Numbered from the stretch's first letter, positions 7,522-18,475 are shown. The stretch: 37,999 nucleotides of DNA from Methylibium sp. (GCA_013824165.1 PNNH01000036.1:1-37999), one strand, 5' to 3'. Program-made: numbers and translations. The notes: generated by a model not told the origin, from the letters alone.

Positions 7522-9966
7522 TCAGACACCGCCACTCGCCGTGCCCAACACCAGACCTGCGCTGCCGAACAACCAGGCGGTGGTCTTGTCGATCACGGCC
7601 AGCGCATGGATGTCCAGCGCCGTGGGCACCAGCTGGCGCTTCCATGTTTTTCCGCCGTCTTGCGTCAACAGCACCGTGCCTTGCTCGCCGACGATCCAGC
7701 CGTTCGAGGCATCGGCAAAGGCGATGGCATTGAGCGCATTGGTGGTGCCACTCGCAACCTTTGTCCAGCTGCCGCCGCCATCGCTACTGCGCAGAATGGC
7801 TCCGCCACTGCCAACGACCCACAGCTCACCCGCGTTGCCCGTCACCGCATTGAACTCGCTGACACCTGCAATGCTGCTGCAGCTTCCCCAGCTCGCCCCG
7901 CCATCGTTGCTCAGGGAGATGCAGGCCGGCGCGCCTGCATAGCCCCGCTCCGACAGCCCGACGCCCCGAAAAGCATCGGTGAAGTGCAAGCGCTTGATTG
8001 AGAAACTGGCGCTGCCCTGGGGCGTCCAGCTCACGCCGCCATCGCTGCTGACCAGTACTCGGTCGCCCGAGCTGCTGACGGACCAGCCACGCGATTCATC
8101 GAGGAAGTACTTCACCTGCTCCAGCGTGCCTCCCTTCAACAGGGCCCAAGTACGGCCACCATCGTCGCTGCGGTAGAGGTCATAGGCACTGCCGTTCCAG
8201 TCGGACAACCAGGCACGCTTCGAGGAAGCCGAGACGATGGCTTGTGGCGACTTGAAACCGGCGCTCGTATTCGCCACCCAAGTCTTGCCACCATCTTCCG
8301 TGCCCAGTACGCCCGAGCTGGAGACCGCCACTCCGCGCCGTCCATTGACGAGCCATGCGCCGCCGAAGTATGGGGAAGCCGCCACCGGTGCGCGCAAAAG
8401 CGTCCAGGTCTTGCCCGCATCATTGCTCCGATAGAGTCCGCCCCCGCTGCGCTGCTGCAGCAAGCTCATATCGCTGATCCGCGCCAGTGGACCGTAGAAC
8501 TTCAGACGTTGGTCATCGTCCAGATCGCCGATCCAGCTCAAGCCACCATCCACGCTGTGAAAAAAGCGACTTGGAATGGCCGACAGAAGCGGGGGCTGCC
8601 ACAGACCCAAGGTATCCGCATGACGGCCGGTAAAGAAGGAGTTGCGCGCCGAGTCGCTCGCCAACGAGACCGCCTCCCATGGCGCTCCGGGCTGCCGAGC
8701 ACGAAGCACCTGCTGCTGCGTACCCAGCGACGCAGCGGCGATGGCCTGCCCATCGGCGAACAGCCAAAACTTGTCGGGCTCGCTTGTGCTGCGTGCCAGC
8801 TCATAGGACTCGTAGTAGCTCGAGCGCAGCCGCGCGTCGACAGCGTAGGCCGTCCAGCTCAAGCCACCATCAAGGCTGGCGCAGGCCCGCCGCGTGACCA
8901 GGCTCGGATCATCGGCCAGGCGCTCGTAGCCGAGCAACAGCAGGCGCTGCTCGCCATGGACCTGCAGGCTCCTGTAGGGCAGCCAGCCGCTGCGGCAAGC
9001 CGTCGGCAGGGCGGGCAAGCTCTGGTAGCTCTGCCCCAAGTCAGTGGACAACTCCACTGAGGCGACACCAAGGCGCCAAAGGCGCGAGGAGGCACGGATG
9101 CCGCCCATGCTGCGCCCGTCCTCGTGCAAGTAGACGGTCGTCCAGCCGCTGAAGCTGCTCGGCCGCCATGTCGCGCCGCCATCCGTGCTGATCTGCGCCT
9201 CGGTATCGCCGTCGGTGGCCAGCAGGCCGGCCGCCCCCATCACATACACCTCATAGAACGGACGGCCCTTGCTGGGGCTTTGCGGCAAGGCCGCCAGGCG
9301 CTGGAAGCTCGCACCACCGTCCCGTGTGCGCAGTGGCACCACGCCTTCGCCCACACTTGGACCGTAGCCCCTTACCCATCCGTTATTGGCGTCGGAAAAA
9401 CTGAGCTCCAGAGGCCTGAGCTGCAGGCCCAGCAGCGTGCGCTGCCAGCTGGCGCCACCGTCGACCGTCTTCACGACATCGCCGCTGACCGTGGCGGCAA
9501 AGCCGCGCTGGCTGTCGATGAAAGAGAAGCCCATGAGTTCCTGCTCATCCAGCGTGGGCTTGAGCTTGCACCAGCCGCCCGCAGCGCCGGAGGTGCAGGC
9601 CGCGCCATACAGATGCGACCAGTTGGCGACGCCGAGCTGCAGCTGCGCCTGACGGCTGAGGCCGGCCGCATTGCTGACCTTCAACTGCACCTGATAGCTG
9701 CCCGCCTTGGCGTACAGATGCTTTGGCGCTGCTTCGGTGCTGGTCGTGCCGTCGCCGAAACTCCATTCAAAGCTCAGGCCCGCGAGCGCAGCTGCGCTGC
9801 TGCTGAACTGGACTTCGTTGGACAGGCCCGCATCGGCTGGTGCGGACACCATCAACGCTTCGGGGATCGGTGTCGCTGGCGTGGCATCACCGCCACCTCC
9901 GCCACCACAAGCCGTCAGCAGGACTCCCGCAATGCCGAGCAAACCGGTAACGTGTCTAATATCCAT
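7522..9966 (-). CDS. PKD plus YCF48/BNR-repeat lipoprotein
   Basis: An 814-residue predicted lipoprotein. The lipobox LLTAC gives Cys20, directly followed by six Gly. A PKD-like domain spans about residues 38-112 (FEWSFGDGTTSTE, LYAKAGSYQVQLKV). The rest consists of about thirteen Asp-box/BNR motifs of the type S-x-D-G-G-x-[ST]-W, for example STDGGATW, SLDGGLSW, SNDAGKTW, TEDGGKTW and SSDGGGSW. These are spaced as in YCF48-like beta-propellers, so probably two propellers. YCF48 itself assists photosystem II assembly, but the many copies in non-phototrophs have unknown, probably extracellular binding roles. A GGGAGGG ribosome-binding site precedes the ATG. It diverges from recG. Confidence 0.85.
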   Translation of the reverse strand: MDIRHVTGLLGIAGVLLTACGGGGGGDATPATPIPEALMVSAPADAGLSNEVQFSSSAAALAGLSFEWSFGDGTTSTEAAPKHLYAKAGSYQVQLKVSNAAGLSRQAQLQLGVANWSHLYGAACTSGAAGGWCKLKPTLDEQELMGFSFIDSQRGFAATVSGDVVKTVDGGASWQRTLLGLQLRPLELSFSDANNGWVRGYGPSVGEGVVPLRTRDGGASFQRLAALPQSPSKGRPFYEVYVMGAAGLLATDGDTEAQISTDGGATWRPSSFSGWTTVYLHEDGRSMGGIRASSRLWRLGVASVELSTDLGQSYQSLPALPTACRSGWLPYRSLQVHGEQRLLLLGYERLADDPSLVTRRACASLDGGLSWTAYAVDARLRSSYYESYELARSTSEPDKFWLFADGQAIAAASLGTQQQVLRARQPGAPWEAVSLASDSARNSFFTGRHADTLGLWQPPLLSAIPSRFFHSVDGGLSWIGDLDDDQRLKFYGPLARISDMSLLQQRSGGGLYRSNDAGKTWTLLRAPVAASPYFGGAWLVNGRRGVAVSSSGVLGTEDGGKTWVANTSAGFKSPQAIVSASSKRAWLSDWNGSAYDLYRSDDGGRTWALLKGGTLEQVKYFLDESRGWSVSSSGDRVLVSSDGGVSWTPQGSASFSIKRLHFTDAFRGVGLSERGYAGAPACISLSNDGGASWGSCSSIAGVSEFNAVTGNAGELWVVGSGGAILRSSDGGGSWTKVASGTTNALNAIAFADASNGWIVGEQGTVLLTQDGGKTWKRQLVPTALDIHALAVIDKTTAWLFGSAGLVLGTASGGV

Positions 9967-10089
9967 CTCTGTACCCTCCCTTGGGTTTGCAGCTTGTATG
10001 TGCTACTTAACGCAGAATACTAGCAATGCAGCTACGCGCACCGGAGCCGGCCCGCGCTCAGCAAGGCATCGGCGGGGCAAAATCTCGCC

Positions 10090-12162
10090 ATGCCCGAGGC
10101 TAAGTCCCCCACCCTGCAGCAGAAGTCCGCGCCTCAGAAGGCAATGGAGAAGCTCGGCCTGCTGCGCGACATCGACCTAGCGCTGCACATCCCGCTGCGC
10201 TACGAGGACGAGACGCGCATTGTGCCGATTGGCAGCGGCCGCGAGGGCGACACGCTGCAGTGCGAAGGCGTGGTCAGCGAATGCCGTATCGAGCTGCGCG
10301 GCCGGCGCCAGCTGATCGTGCGCATCGAGGACGACAGCGAATCGCTGCTCCTGCGCTTCCTGCACTTCTACCCCTCGCACCAGAAGGCAATGGCCGTGGG
10401 CACCCGGCTGCGCGTGCGCGGAGAGCTGCGCGTGGGCTTCTTCGGCCGCGAGATGGTGCACCCGGCCTTCAAGGCGGTGGATGAGGACACGCCGCTGGCG
10501 CAAAGCCTGACCCCCGTATACCCGGCCAGCGCCGGCCTGCCTCAGGCCTATCTACGCAAGGCCGTGGCGGCCGTGATGAAGCGCGCGCCGCTGCAGGAGT
10601 TGCTGCCCGCCGGCACCGTGCCGCGCCAGCTGCCGCCGCTGCGCGAGGCGCTGGAGTTTCTGCACCACCCGCCCCCCAGCGCCAGCCTCGCCACGCTGGA
10701 AGACCACAGCCATCCGGCCTGGCAGCGCCTGAAGTTCGAGGAGCTGCTGGCCCAGCAGCTCAGCCAGCTGCAGGCACAGCGCGAACGCGCGCGCCTCAAG
10801 GCGCCGGCGCTGCGCGGCGCGCGCGGCGGCCTGCACGAGCAGTTGCTCGACGCCCTGCCCTTTGGGCTGACCGGCGCGCAGCAGCGCGTGGTCGAGGAGA
10901 TCGCGCAAGACCTGGCCCTGCCGCAACCGATGCATAGATTGCTGCAGGGCGATGTGGGCTCGGGCAAGACCGTGGTGGCCGCGCTGGCTGCGGCGGTGTG
11001 CATGGATGCCGGCTGGCAGTGCGCGCTGATGGCGCCCACCGAGATCCTGGCCGAGCAGCATTTCCGCAAGCTGGTGCAGTGGCTGGAGCCACTCGGTATC
11101 AAGGTCGCCTGGTTGACCGGCTCGGTGAAAGGCAAGGCGCGCCAGAAGATGCTAGACGCGGTGGCCGACGGCAGCGCCGGCCTGGTGGTGGGCACGCATG
11201 CGGTGATCGAAGACAAGGTGCAGTTCAAGCAACTGGGTTTGGCCATCGTCGATGAGCAGCACCGCTTCGGCGTCGCGCAGAGGCTGGCGCTGCGCAAGAA
11301 GCTCGAAACCCAGGCCTCACGCGGACGCGGCCAGAGCATGGAACCGCACATGCTGATGATGAGCGCGACCCCGATTCCACGGACCTTGGCGATGACCTAC
11401 TTTGCCGACCTGGCCGTCTCCACCATCGACGAGCTGCCGCCGGGCCGAAGCCCCATCGTTACCAAGGTGTTCGCCGACACGAAACGGCTGGAGGTGATCG
11501 CCAAGATCGCCGATGCAGTCGAGCAGGGCCGACAGGTCTACTGGGTCTGCCCCTTGATCGAGGAAAGCGAGACGCTGGACCTGAAGAACGCCACCGAGAC
11601 ACATGCCGAGCTCAGCGCGGCGCTGGCCGGCCATGGCGTGGGCCTGCTGCATGGCCGCATGCCCCCCGCCGAGAAGGCCGCGGTGATGGCCGAATTCAGT
11701 GCCAACCGCCTGAGCGTGCTGGTGGCCACCACGGTGATCGAAGTCGGCGTGGACGTGCCCAACGCCAGCCTAATGGTGATCGAGCATGCCGAGCGCTTCG
11801 GCCTAAGCCAGCTGCACCAGCTGCGCGGGCGGGTGGGCCGTGGCGCGGTGGCGAGTGTGTGCGTGCTGCTCTACACCGGCCCGCTGTCCATCACCGGCAA
11901 GGACCGGCTGCGCGCGATGGCCGAAACCACCGACGGCTTCGAGATCGCGCGCCGCGACCTGGACATCCGCGGCCCCGGCGAGTTCATGGGTGCGCGCCAG
12001 AGCGGAGCAGAGCTGCTGCGCTTCGCCGATCTGCAGGAGGATGCGCCGCTGCTGAAGGCGGCAAGAGCGCTGGCGCCGCAGCTGCTCGACCAGCACCCGG
12101 CCGCGGCCCAGGCGCAGGTGACGCGCTGGCTCGGCAGCAAGGTCGAGTTCCTGAAGGCGTGA
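10090..12162 (+). CDS. recG: ATP-dependent DNA helicase RecG
   Basis: RecG regresses stalled replication forks and migrates branched DNA. The 690-residue protein has an N-terminal wedge/OB domain (about 30-150, including IPLRYEDETRIVPI and LLLRFLHFYPSHQ). The SF2 motifs follow: GDVGSGKT Walker A (about 287-294), APTEILAEQH, a DEQHRFGV box (about 387), SATPIPRTLAMT, TVIEVGVDVPNAS and QLRGRVGRG. The TRG region around GPGEFMGARQSG is also present. Length is normal for the family. The start gives MPEAKSPTLQQK; the initial helix is variable in the family. It converges with the serine hydrolase gene. Confidence 0.97.
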   Translation: MPEAKSPTLQQKSAPQKAMEKLGLLRDIDLALHIPLRYEDETRIVPIGSGREGDTLQCEGVVSECRIELRGRRQLIVRIEDDSESLLLRFLHFYPSHQKAMAVGTRLRVRGELRVGFFGREMVHPAFKAVDEDTPLAQSLTPVYPASAGLPQAYLRKAVAAVMKRAPLQELLPAGTVPRQLPPLREALEFLHHPPPSASLATLEDHSHPAWQRLKFEELLAQQLSQLQAQRERARLKAPALRGARGGLHEQLLDALPFGLTGAQQRVVEEIAQDLALPQPMHRLLQGDVGSGKTVVAALAAAVCMDAGWQCALMAPTEILAEQHFRKLVQWLEPLGIKVAWLTGSVKGKARQKMLDAVADGSAGLVVGTHAVIEDKVQFKQLGLAIVDEQHRFGVAQRLALRKKLETQASRGRGQSMEPHMLMMSATPIPRTLAMTYFADLAVSTIDELPPGRSPIVTKVFADTKRLEVIAKIADAVEQGRQVYWVCPLIEESETLDLKNATETHAELSAALAGHGVGLLHGRMPPAEKAAVMAEFSANRLSVLVATTVIEVGVDVPNASLMVIEHAERFGLSQLHQLRGRVGRGAVASVCVLLYTGPLSITGKDRLRAMAETTDGFEIARRDLDIRGPGEFMGARQSGAELLRFADLQEDAPLLKAARALAPQLLDQHPAAAQAQVTRWLGSKVEFLKA

Positions 12163-12198
12163 GCCGGACAGACGGCAAGGCCTGCGCCACCACGACGC

Positions 12199-13692
12199 TC
12201 ACCAGAGCCAGTAGACCAGCAGCAGCCCGCCTGCCGCATTCAGCAGCGCCGTCAGGCTGCGCCGCATCGCCCCAGGCCAGATGGGCTGGCGGCGCAGGCG
12301 TGCCAGTGTGGCCAAGCCCAGCAGCAGCGCGACAGCGGCGGCCGAATGCGCCATCCAGGGATTCGCTGCGGCCAGCAGCATGCGCCAGGCCAGCGCCATC
12401 AAGGCCGAGCCGACCAGCAGCTCCAGCAACTGCTCCGTGCGGCTTTGCGGGCGCCACAGACGCCAGGCCATGCCGGCCAGCGTCAGCAGCGCGATCACGG
12501 CACCGATCCAGCCGCCTGGCGCGCTGCGCGCGGCCTGGACAGGTGGGTCGAGCGCAAACGCGGGGTTGATCAGATGCATGCCCAGGCTGTCCAGTTCCAG
12601 CTGACCATTGGCCATCAGCAGCACGCCGCGGCCGCTGACTTCGCTATAGCCCAGATAGCTGCGGAAGCCCCCCGTGCCGCCGTTGTGCCAGACGATGCGA
12701 TCGCCATGCTTCTCGGTGCGCATCCACCCCAGCGCCACGGCGCCATGGGCATTGTTGCGCCGCGCCTGCTCGCGCTCGGCGCCAGCGTCGAAGGGCGCGC
12801 GGCGCTGGCGCGCGGCGTTCAGCAAGGCCAGCATCTGCTGCGCATCGGCCCGCAGCGCACCGGCACCGGCAAAGGCGCCAATGGTCCAGGCCGGCGTGGG
12901 CCGGCCCTTTTCGTCATGGCCCTGCACCTGGGCCGAGGCCAGCTGCGGCTCCAGGCCTGCGCCGTCAGCGCCGGCCGGCCGCAGGATCTGCGCCGCCATC
13001 AAGGCCGCCAGCGGCTGGCCGCCGGCGCGCTCCAGCACCTGGCCCAGCAGTGCAAAACCGAGGTTGGAATAGCTGAACTCGGGCTTGGCCTCGCCGCCCC
13101 AGTCGCGCAGCCAGTCCAGCATGTCGGCCTGGCTGTAGCGGCGATAGGGATCGCCCGGATCGCGCAGCATCGACGCGAGGAAGCGCAGCGACAGCGGCAG
13201 GCGCGGCAGGCCCGAGTGGTGCGTGGCCAGGCTGCGCAGCGTCAGGTGCCCGGCCGGGGTGCCGGCCAGCTCGGGCAGCCAGCGCTCGACCGTGTCGTCC
13301 AGGCGCAGCTGCTGCTGCGCATCCATGCGCGCCAGCAAGCTGCCAACCAGCGCCTTGGTGACCGAGCCCAGCTCAAAGCGCGACTGCGGCGTCAGTGCGA
13401 CGCCAGCGTGGCTGCTGGTGCCCAGCAACAGCAGCTCAGGCTCGCCCGGCTGTGCACCAAGCCGTGCCACCACCAGACCGCTCGCCTTGGGCAGTTCTGC
13501 GCCGGGCAGGGGCTGCAGCTGGCGCTGCAGCAGATCACGCTGACCGGCGAAGGCTTCGGCCGCCTGGACGCTCGCAGGCATTGCCAGCAGCACAGCGATC
13601 ATCTGGGCGCTAAGCCATGCAATAAGCCGCGCGAACGGCTGGCATTGATGCTGTTCCACAAGGCAGTCCTTTCGCCTGACCAAAGGGTTCAC
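12199..13692 (-). CDS. Class C beta-lactamase-like serine hydrolase with C-terminal membrane segments
   Basis: A 497-residue protein. A signal peptide or anchor near residues 22-45 precedes a serine beta-lactamase/esterase domain. The catalytic set is Ser110-Val-Thr-Lys113, Tyr208-Ser-Asn210 and His336-Asn-Gly338. About four hydrophobic segments follow (roughly 393-413, 420-440, 448-466 and 478-497), so the enzyme is likely periplasmic and tied to the inner membrane. Such proteins may be peptidases, esterases or penicillin-binding relatives; the substrate is unknown and a resistance role is not implied. Translation starts at a GTG (13692) that overlaps the TGA of the regulator gene as GTGA, which points to translational coupling. 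Confidence 0.87.
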   Translation of the reverse strand: MNPLVRRKDCLVEQHQCQPFARLIAWLSAQMIAVLLAMPASVQAAEAFAGQRDLLQRQLQPLPGAELPKASGLVVARLGAQPGEPELLLLGTSSHAGVALTPQSRFELGSVTKALVGSLLARMDAQQQLRLDDTVERWLPELAGTPAGHLTLRSLATHHSGLPRLPLSLRFLASMLRDPGDPYRRYSQADMLDWLRDWGGEAKPEFSYSNLGFALLGQVLERAGGQPLAALMAAQILRPAGADGAGLEPQLASAQVQGHDEKGRPTPAWTIGAFAGAGALRADAQQMLALLNAARQRRAPFDAGAEREQARRNNAHGAVALGWMRTEKHGDRIVWHNGGTGGFRSYLGYSEVSGRGVLLMANGQLELDSLGMHLINPAFALDPPVQAARSAPGGWIGAVIALLTLAGMAWRLWRPQSRTEQLLELLVGSALMALAWRMLLAAANPWMAHSAAAVALLLGLATLARLRRQPIWPGAMRRSLTALLNAAGGLLLVYWLW

Positions 13693-14216
13693 TGACGCGC
13701 CGCGGCCAGCATGGCAAGCAGCGGAATGACGCGCTCGGGGCGCACCGCATAGCTGCCGCGCTGCGGCACATGCAGCCAGCCGGCTGACTCAAGCTCGCGC
13801 AGGTGGTGATAGAGCTGGCCGCTGGTGCCCATGCCGGGCTGAGCCGCCAGTTCGGCCACCGCGCTGATGCCCTGCAGCAGGCACTGCAGCAGCTGCAGAC
13901 GCACAGGGTGGCCCAGCGCTGCCAGGCGCGGCGCAAGTTCGCTCCAGTCTTCTTGCAGCAGGTCCTGCTGGGGTCGGCCAATCTGCCATTGCAGCTCGCC
14001 ACCGGCCGGGTCGCAGAAGCGGCCGGCATAGACCACGCCGCCCTGCCCGGGCGCAAGGCGTCGCTGCAGACCGTCCAGCACCCACAGCGCGCCATCGCGG
14101 CGAGAGGCGGCACGCGGCAGCTGCAGCGCCGGGTCTTGCGCTGGGCTGCCGTTCTCCAGGCTGCTGAGCCGTGCCTCTATCGCCGCCAGCCTGTGTTCGA
14201 GTTCAAGCTCATCCAT
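13689..14216 (-). CDS. ArsR-like winged-helix transcriptional regulator
   Basis: A 175-residue cytoplasmic protein. The C-terminal half is a winged helix of ArsR type: LAALGHPVRLQLLQCLLQG, AVAELAAQPGMGTSGQLYHHLRELESAGWL, and a wing ending SYAVRPERVIPLL. The N-terminal 90 residues begin with a short coiled coil (MDELELEHRLAAIEARLSSLE), followed by a small domain of unknown type. No metal-binding Cys pair of the classic ArsR kind is seen. The gene overlaps the serine hydrolase start and probably regulates that operon. A promoter-like sequence just upstream would place transcription start at or next to the ATG, predicting a leaderless mRNA. Confidence 0.82.
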   Translation of the reverse strand: MDELELEHRLAAIEARLSSLENGSPAQDPALQLPRAASRRDGALWVLDGLQRRLAPGQGGVVYAGRFCDPAGGELQWQIGRPQQDLLQEDWSELAPRLAALGHPVRLQLLQCLLQGISAVAELAAQPGMGTSGQLYHHLRELESAGWLHVPQRGSYAVRPERVIPLLAMLAAARQ

Positions 14217-14222
14217 GAACTC

Positions 14223-14252
14223 ATATTACACGGTTTTTCGTATTTTCGACAA
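14223..14252 (-). promoter_or_regulatory. Promoter of the ArsR-like regulator operon, probably leaderless
   Basis: On the minus strand TTGTCG (14252-14247) and TAATAT (14228-14223) are 18 bases apart in an unusually AT-rich stretch of this GC-rich region. The -10 ends only six bases before the ATG at 14216. The spacer carries repeated T-runs with TCG (GTTTTTCG, ATTTTCG on the plus strand) that could be part of an operator. Confidence 0.55.
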
Positions 14253-14267
14253 TTCACAAAAGGCCGC

Positions 14268-14948
14268 CTACTTCAGCCGCTGCACCCAGTAGATCAGCAC
14301 TTCCTGGCGCGGGCGGATGTCGCTGGCGCTGTAGTAGTAGATGGGCACGGCATTGATCGCGTCCAGCGTGTTCATGCCCGAGATCACGCGGCCGAATACT
14401 GCATAGCCGGGATCGGCGGCGCTCTTGTAGTCCAGGCCCGGGTTGTCGACGACGTTGATGAAGAACTGCGTGGTGGCGCTGTTGGCGGCGCTGCGCCGGG
14501 CCATCGCGAGGGTGCCGCGCCGGTTCGACAGGCCGTTGTTGCTCTCCAGCACGATGGGCGCATAGGGCGGCGGCTTCAGATACTGGCCGCTGGTGTAGCC
14601 ACCAGCCTGCACGATGAAGTCGCGGTCGACATGGTGGAACAAGGTGTTGCGGTAATAGCCATCGGCCACCAGACGCAGGAAGTTGGCCACGGTGGCCGGC
14701 GCGTAGCCCAGGTCGTAGAGCTCGATCACCAGCTCACCGCTGCTGGTCAGCATGCAGACGCTGGGCCAACTGCTCTGCGCCGCGGCCTGCAGGCCGGTGC
14801 TGCTGCAGCTGCTGGTAGGCGGGTAGGGGTTCGGGTTGGGAGTCGGCCAAGGGCCGTTGTCATGCGGGCCGTCGCCACCGCCGCCGCCGCAGGCGCTCAG
14901 CAACAGGGTCAGCAGGGCAGGCAGGGCAAGCTTGAACAGGGAACGCAT
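14268..14948 (-). CDS. Cyclophilin-type peptidyl-prolyl isomerase lipoprotein
   Basis: A 226-residue predicted lipoprotein with lipobox LLSAC (Cys20), five Gly and a Pro/Asn-rich linker to about residue 48. The cyclophilin domain follows: IELYDLGYAPATVANFLRLV, YYRNTLFHHVDRDFIVQAGG, GLSNRRGTLAMARRSA and NSATTQFFINVVDNPGLDY. At the position of the catalytic Arg of cyclophilins (FHR) the sequence has His106 (FHH), so isomerase activity may be reduced or altered. ATG at 14948 was chosen for its GGAGAA site and the lipobox position; another ATG lies seven codons upstream. It diverges from an FKBP-type lipoprotein gene. Confidence 0.9.
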   Translation of the reverse strand: MRSLFKLALPALLTLLLSACGGGGGDGPHDNGPWPTPNPNPYPPTSSCSSTGLQAAAQSSWPSVCMLTSSGELVIELYDLGYAPATVANFLRLVADGYYRNTLFHHVDRDFIVQAGGYTSGQYLKPPPYAPIVLESNNGLSNRRGTLAMARRSAANSATTQFFINVVDNPGLDYKSAADPGYAVFGRVISGMNTLDAINAVPIYYYSASDIRPRQEVLIYWVQRLK

Positions 14949-15052
14949 CGCGGCTTCTCCAGGCGGCATGGCTGCTCAACGGGTGGTCAGCCTGCAGCGA
15001 TGACGCCGCCTGGCCGCAAATGCAACAAAACGTCAGCGCGCCAGGCCGCCGC

Positions 15053-15058
15053 TACACT
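15053..15058 (+). promoter_or_regulatory. Candidate -10 box of the FKBP gene
   Basis: TACACT, preceded by CCGC, lies 92 bases before the ATG at 15150 in the 201-base gap between the two isomerase genes. No clear -35. Weak call. Confidence 0.25.
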
Positions 15059-15149
15059 CGCGCGCCACAGGCGCAGGCGCCGATGCCCTCATGCTGGCAG
15101 CGGCTCGCTTGCATTCACTCCCCTTGCTGAATTGCTGATTACTCTGACC

Positions 15150-15629
15150 ATGAAGATTGCCTCTACACGCCGCCAGCTGCTGGCCCTGAGTCTTGTTTCC
15201 TTGCTGGGCCTGAGCGCCTGTGGCGGCGGTGGTGGCGGCGACAGCGGCCAGAGCTGGGCCGAGATCTCTGGCTCGAATGCAGTGCAAGCGCTGAAGACCA
15301 CCGACACGCTGGCCGGCACCGGCGCCGAGGCGCTGAACGGCAAGCGGCTGACCGTGCACTACACCGGCTGGTTGTACGACGTTCGCGCCACAAATCAGAA
15401 GGGCAGCCAGTTCGACAGCTCCGTCGGCAAGACGCCGTTTGCCTTCACGCTGGGTGCGGGCGCTGTGATCCAGGGCTGGGACAAGGGCTTCGCCGGCGTG
15501 AAGGCTGGCGGCAAGCGCACGCTGCTGATTCCGGCCGCTCAGGGCTACGGCGCACAGGGCGCCGGCAGCGGCGCGATTCCGGCCAATGCGGCGCTGATCT
15601 TCGAAGTCGAGCTGATCAGCGTTCAGTAA
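15150..15629 (+). CDS. FKBP-type peptidyl-prolyl isomerase lipoprotein
   Basis: A 159-residue predicted lipoprotein. The lipobox is LLGLSAC with a Gly6 run immediately after the Cys. A single complete FKBP domain spans about residues 45-159: LTVHYTGWLYD, SQFDSSVGKTPFAFTLG, AGAVIQGWDKGFAGVKAGGKRTLLIP, YGAQGAGSGAIPANAALIFEVELI. The key FKBP residues (Tyr, Phe, Asp, Val-Ile, Trp, Tyr, Phe) are all present, unlike in the neighbouring cyclophilin. It probably acts on exported proteins at the membrane. The start is the first ATG that gives a signal peptide. Confidence 0.94.
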   Translation: MKIASTRRQLLALSLVSLLGLSACGGGGGGDSGQSWAEISGSNAVQALKTTDTLAGTGAEALNGKRLTVHYTGWLYDVRATNQKGSQFDSSVGKTPFAFTLGAGAVIQGWDKGFAGVKAGGKRTLLIPAAQGYGAQGAGSGAIPANAALIFEVELISVQ

Positions 15630-15642
15630 ACCAGACGGCAAG

Positions 15643-17306
<1,664 letters not shown>

Positions 17307-17423
17307 GGTTTGGCTGGCTTCTTGGGGCCCCAGAATCAGGGCGCCCGCAGTGTAGCCGTGCGATTCCGGATCGACACCGGCCAGGGACAATGTAGGCTTC
17401 GCTCCCCAGAAGCCGGAGGACCT

Positions 17424-18344
17424 ATGACCCTGACAGAGCTGCGCTACATCGTCGCCGTCGCCCGCGAGCGCCATTTCGGCCGCGCGGCGGAGGCCTGCTT
17501 CGTCTCGCAGCCCACCCTCAGCGTCGCGATCAAGAAGCTGGAAGAAGAACTGGACGTGAAGATCTTCGAGCGCGGCGCCAGCGAGGTCTCGGTCACGCCA
17601 CTGGGCGAGGAGATCGTGCGCCAGGCCCAGTCGGTGATCGAGCAGGCCAGCGCCATCAAGGAAATCGCCAAGCGCGGCAAGGACCCGCTGGCCGGCGCGC
17701 TGCGCCTGGGGCTGATCTACACCATCGGCCCCTATCTGCTGCCCAAGCTGGTCAAGAGCGTGATCGAGCATTACCCGCAGATGCCGCTGATGCTGCAGGA
17801 AAACTTCACCGTCAAGCTGCTGGAGATGCTGCGCACCGGCGAGCTGGACTGCGCCATCATGGCCGAGCCCTTCCCCGACACCGGCCTGGCCATTGCGCCG
17901 CTGTACGACGAGCCCTTCGTCGTCGCGGTGCCGACCGACCACCCCTTTGCCCAGCGCGAGACGGTCAGCGCGCAGGAACTCAAGAGCGAGACCATGCTGC
18001 TGCTGGGCACCGGCCACTGCTTCCGCGACCATGTGCTGGAGGTCTGCCCGGAATTTGCGCGCTTCTCCAGCGATGCCGAGGGCATCCGCAAGAGCTTCGA
18101 GGGCAGCTCGCTGGAGACCATCAAGCATATGGTGGCCTCGGGCATGGGCGTCACCGTGGTGCCGGCGCTGTCGGTGCCCAAGGAGCTGCAGGCGCATCTG
18201 CGCTTCGTGCCCTTCGCCGAGCCGGTGCCGACACGCCGCGTGGTGCTGGCCTGGCGCCGCACCTTCACACGCTATGAGGCGATTGCCGCGCTGCGCAACG
18301 CCATCTACGACTGCCCGCTGGACGGGGTGACGCGGCTAAGCTGA
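17424..18344 (+). CDS. oxyR: Hydrogen-peroxide sensor regulator OxyR
   Basis: OxyR is a LysR-family regulator that forms a Cys199-Cys208 disulfide on peroxide exposure and then controls catalase, peroxidase and dps genes. The 306-residue protein has the N-terminal helix-turn-helix ([31 protein letters not shown] region, about 1-60) and the substrate-binding-like domain. The two redox Cys fall exactly at residues 199 and 208 in [21 protein letters not shown] site precedes the ATG at 17424. A dps gene lies 373 bases downstream, a likely target. The divergent panBC genes are not known OxyR targets. Confidence 0.96.
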   Translation: MTLTELRYIVAVARERHFGRAAEACFVSQPTLSVAIKKLEEELDVKIFERGASEVSVTPLGEEIVRQAQSVIEQASAIKEIAKRGKDPLAGALRLGLIYTIGPYLLPKLVKSVIEHYPQMPLMLQENFTVKLLEMLRTGELDCAIMAEPFPDTGLAIAPLYDEPFVVAVPTDHPFAQRETVSAQELKSETMLLLGTGHCFRDHVLEVCPEFARFSSDAEGIRKSFEGSSLETIKHMVASGMGVTVVPALSVPKELQAHLRFVPFAEPVPTRRVVLAWRRTFTRYEAIAALRNAIYDCPLDGVTRLS

Positions 18345-18475
18345 GCCCGCTCACGCAGGGGAGAGATTTTGGCTATCGCGGCGCTTTGAGCATTCAAATG
18401 GACCTGCGCAGCGCGACTCCCTAAAGTGCTCTCCTTGCCAGCAGCGCTGGCGCCCATTTCGACAAGGAGGCTTCA

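Noticed and set aside
12159-12202. Hairpin terminator between recG and the serine hydrolase gene
   Set aside because: Only a six-base complementarity (GTGAGC/GCTCAC) with a 32-base loop; too weak to call.
12199-13692. Beta-lactam resistance gene
   Set aside because: The serine motifs are shared by many esterases and peptidases, and the C-terminal membrane segments are unlike true class C beta-lactamases.
12346-13695. A 449-codon frame opposite the serine hydrolase gene
   Set aside because: The hydrolase has all three catalytic motifs in the other frame; this one is Gln/Arg/Ala-rich low-complexity translation.
17307-17423. OxyR-binding sites between panB and oxyR
   Set aside because: No convincing ATAG-type tetrads at ten-base spacing were seen, so autoregulation is not claimed from sequence.
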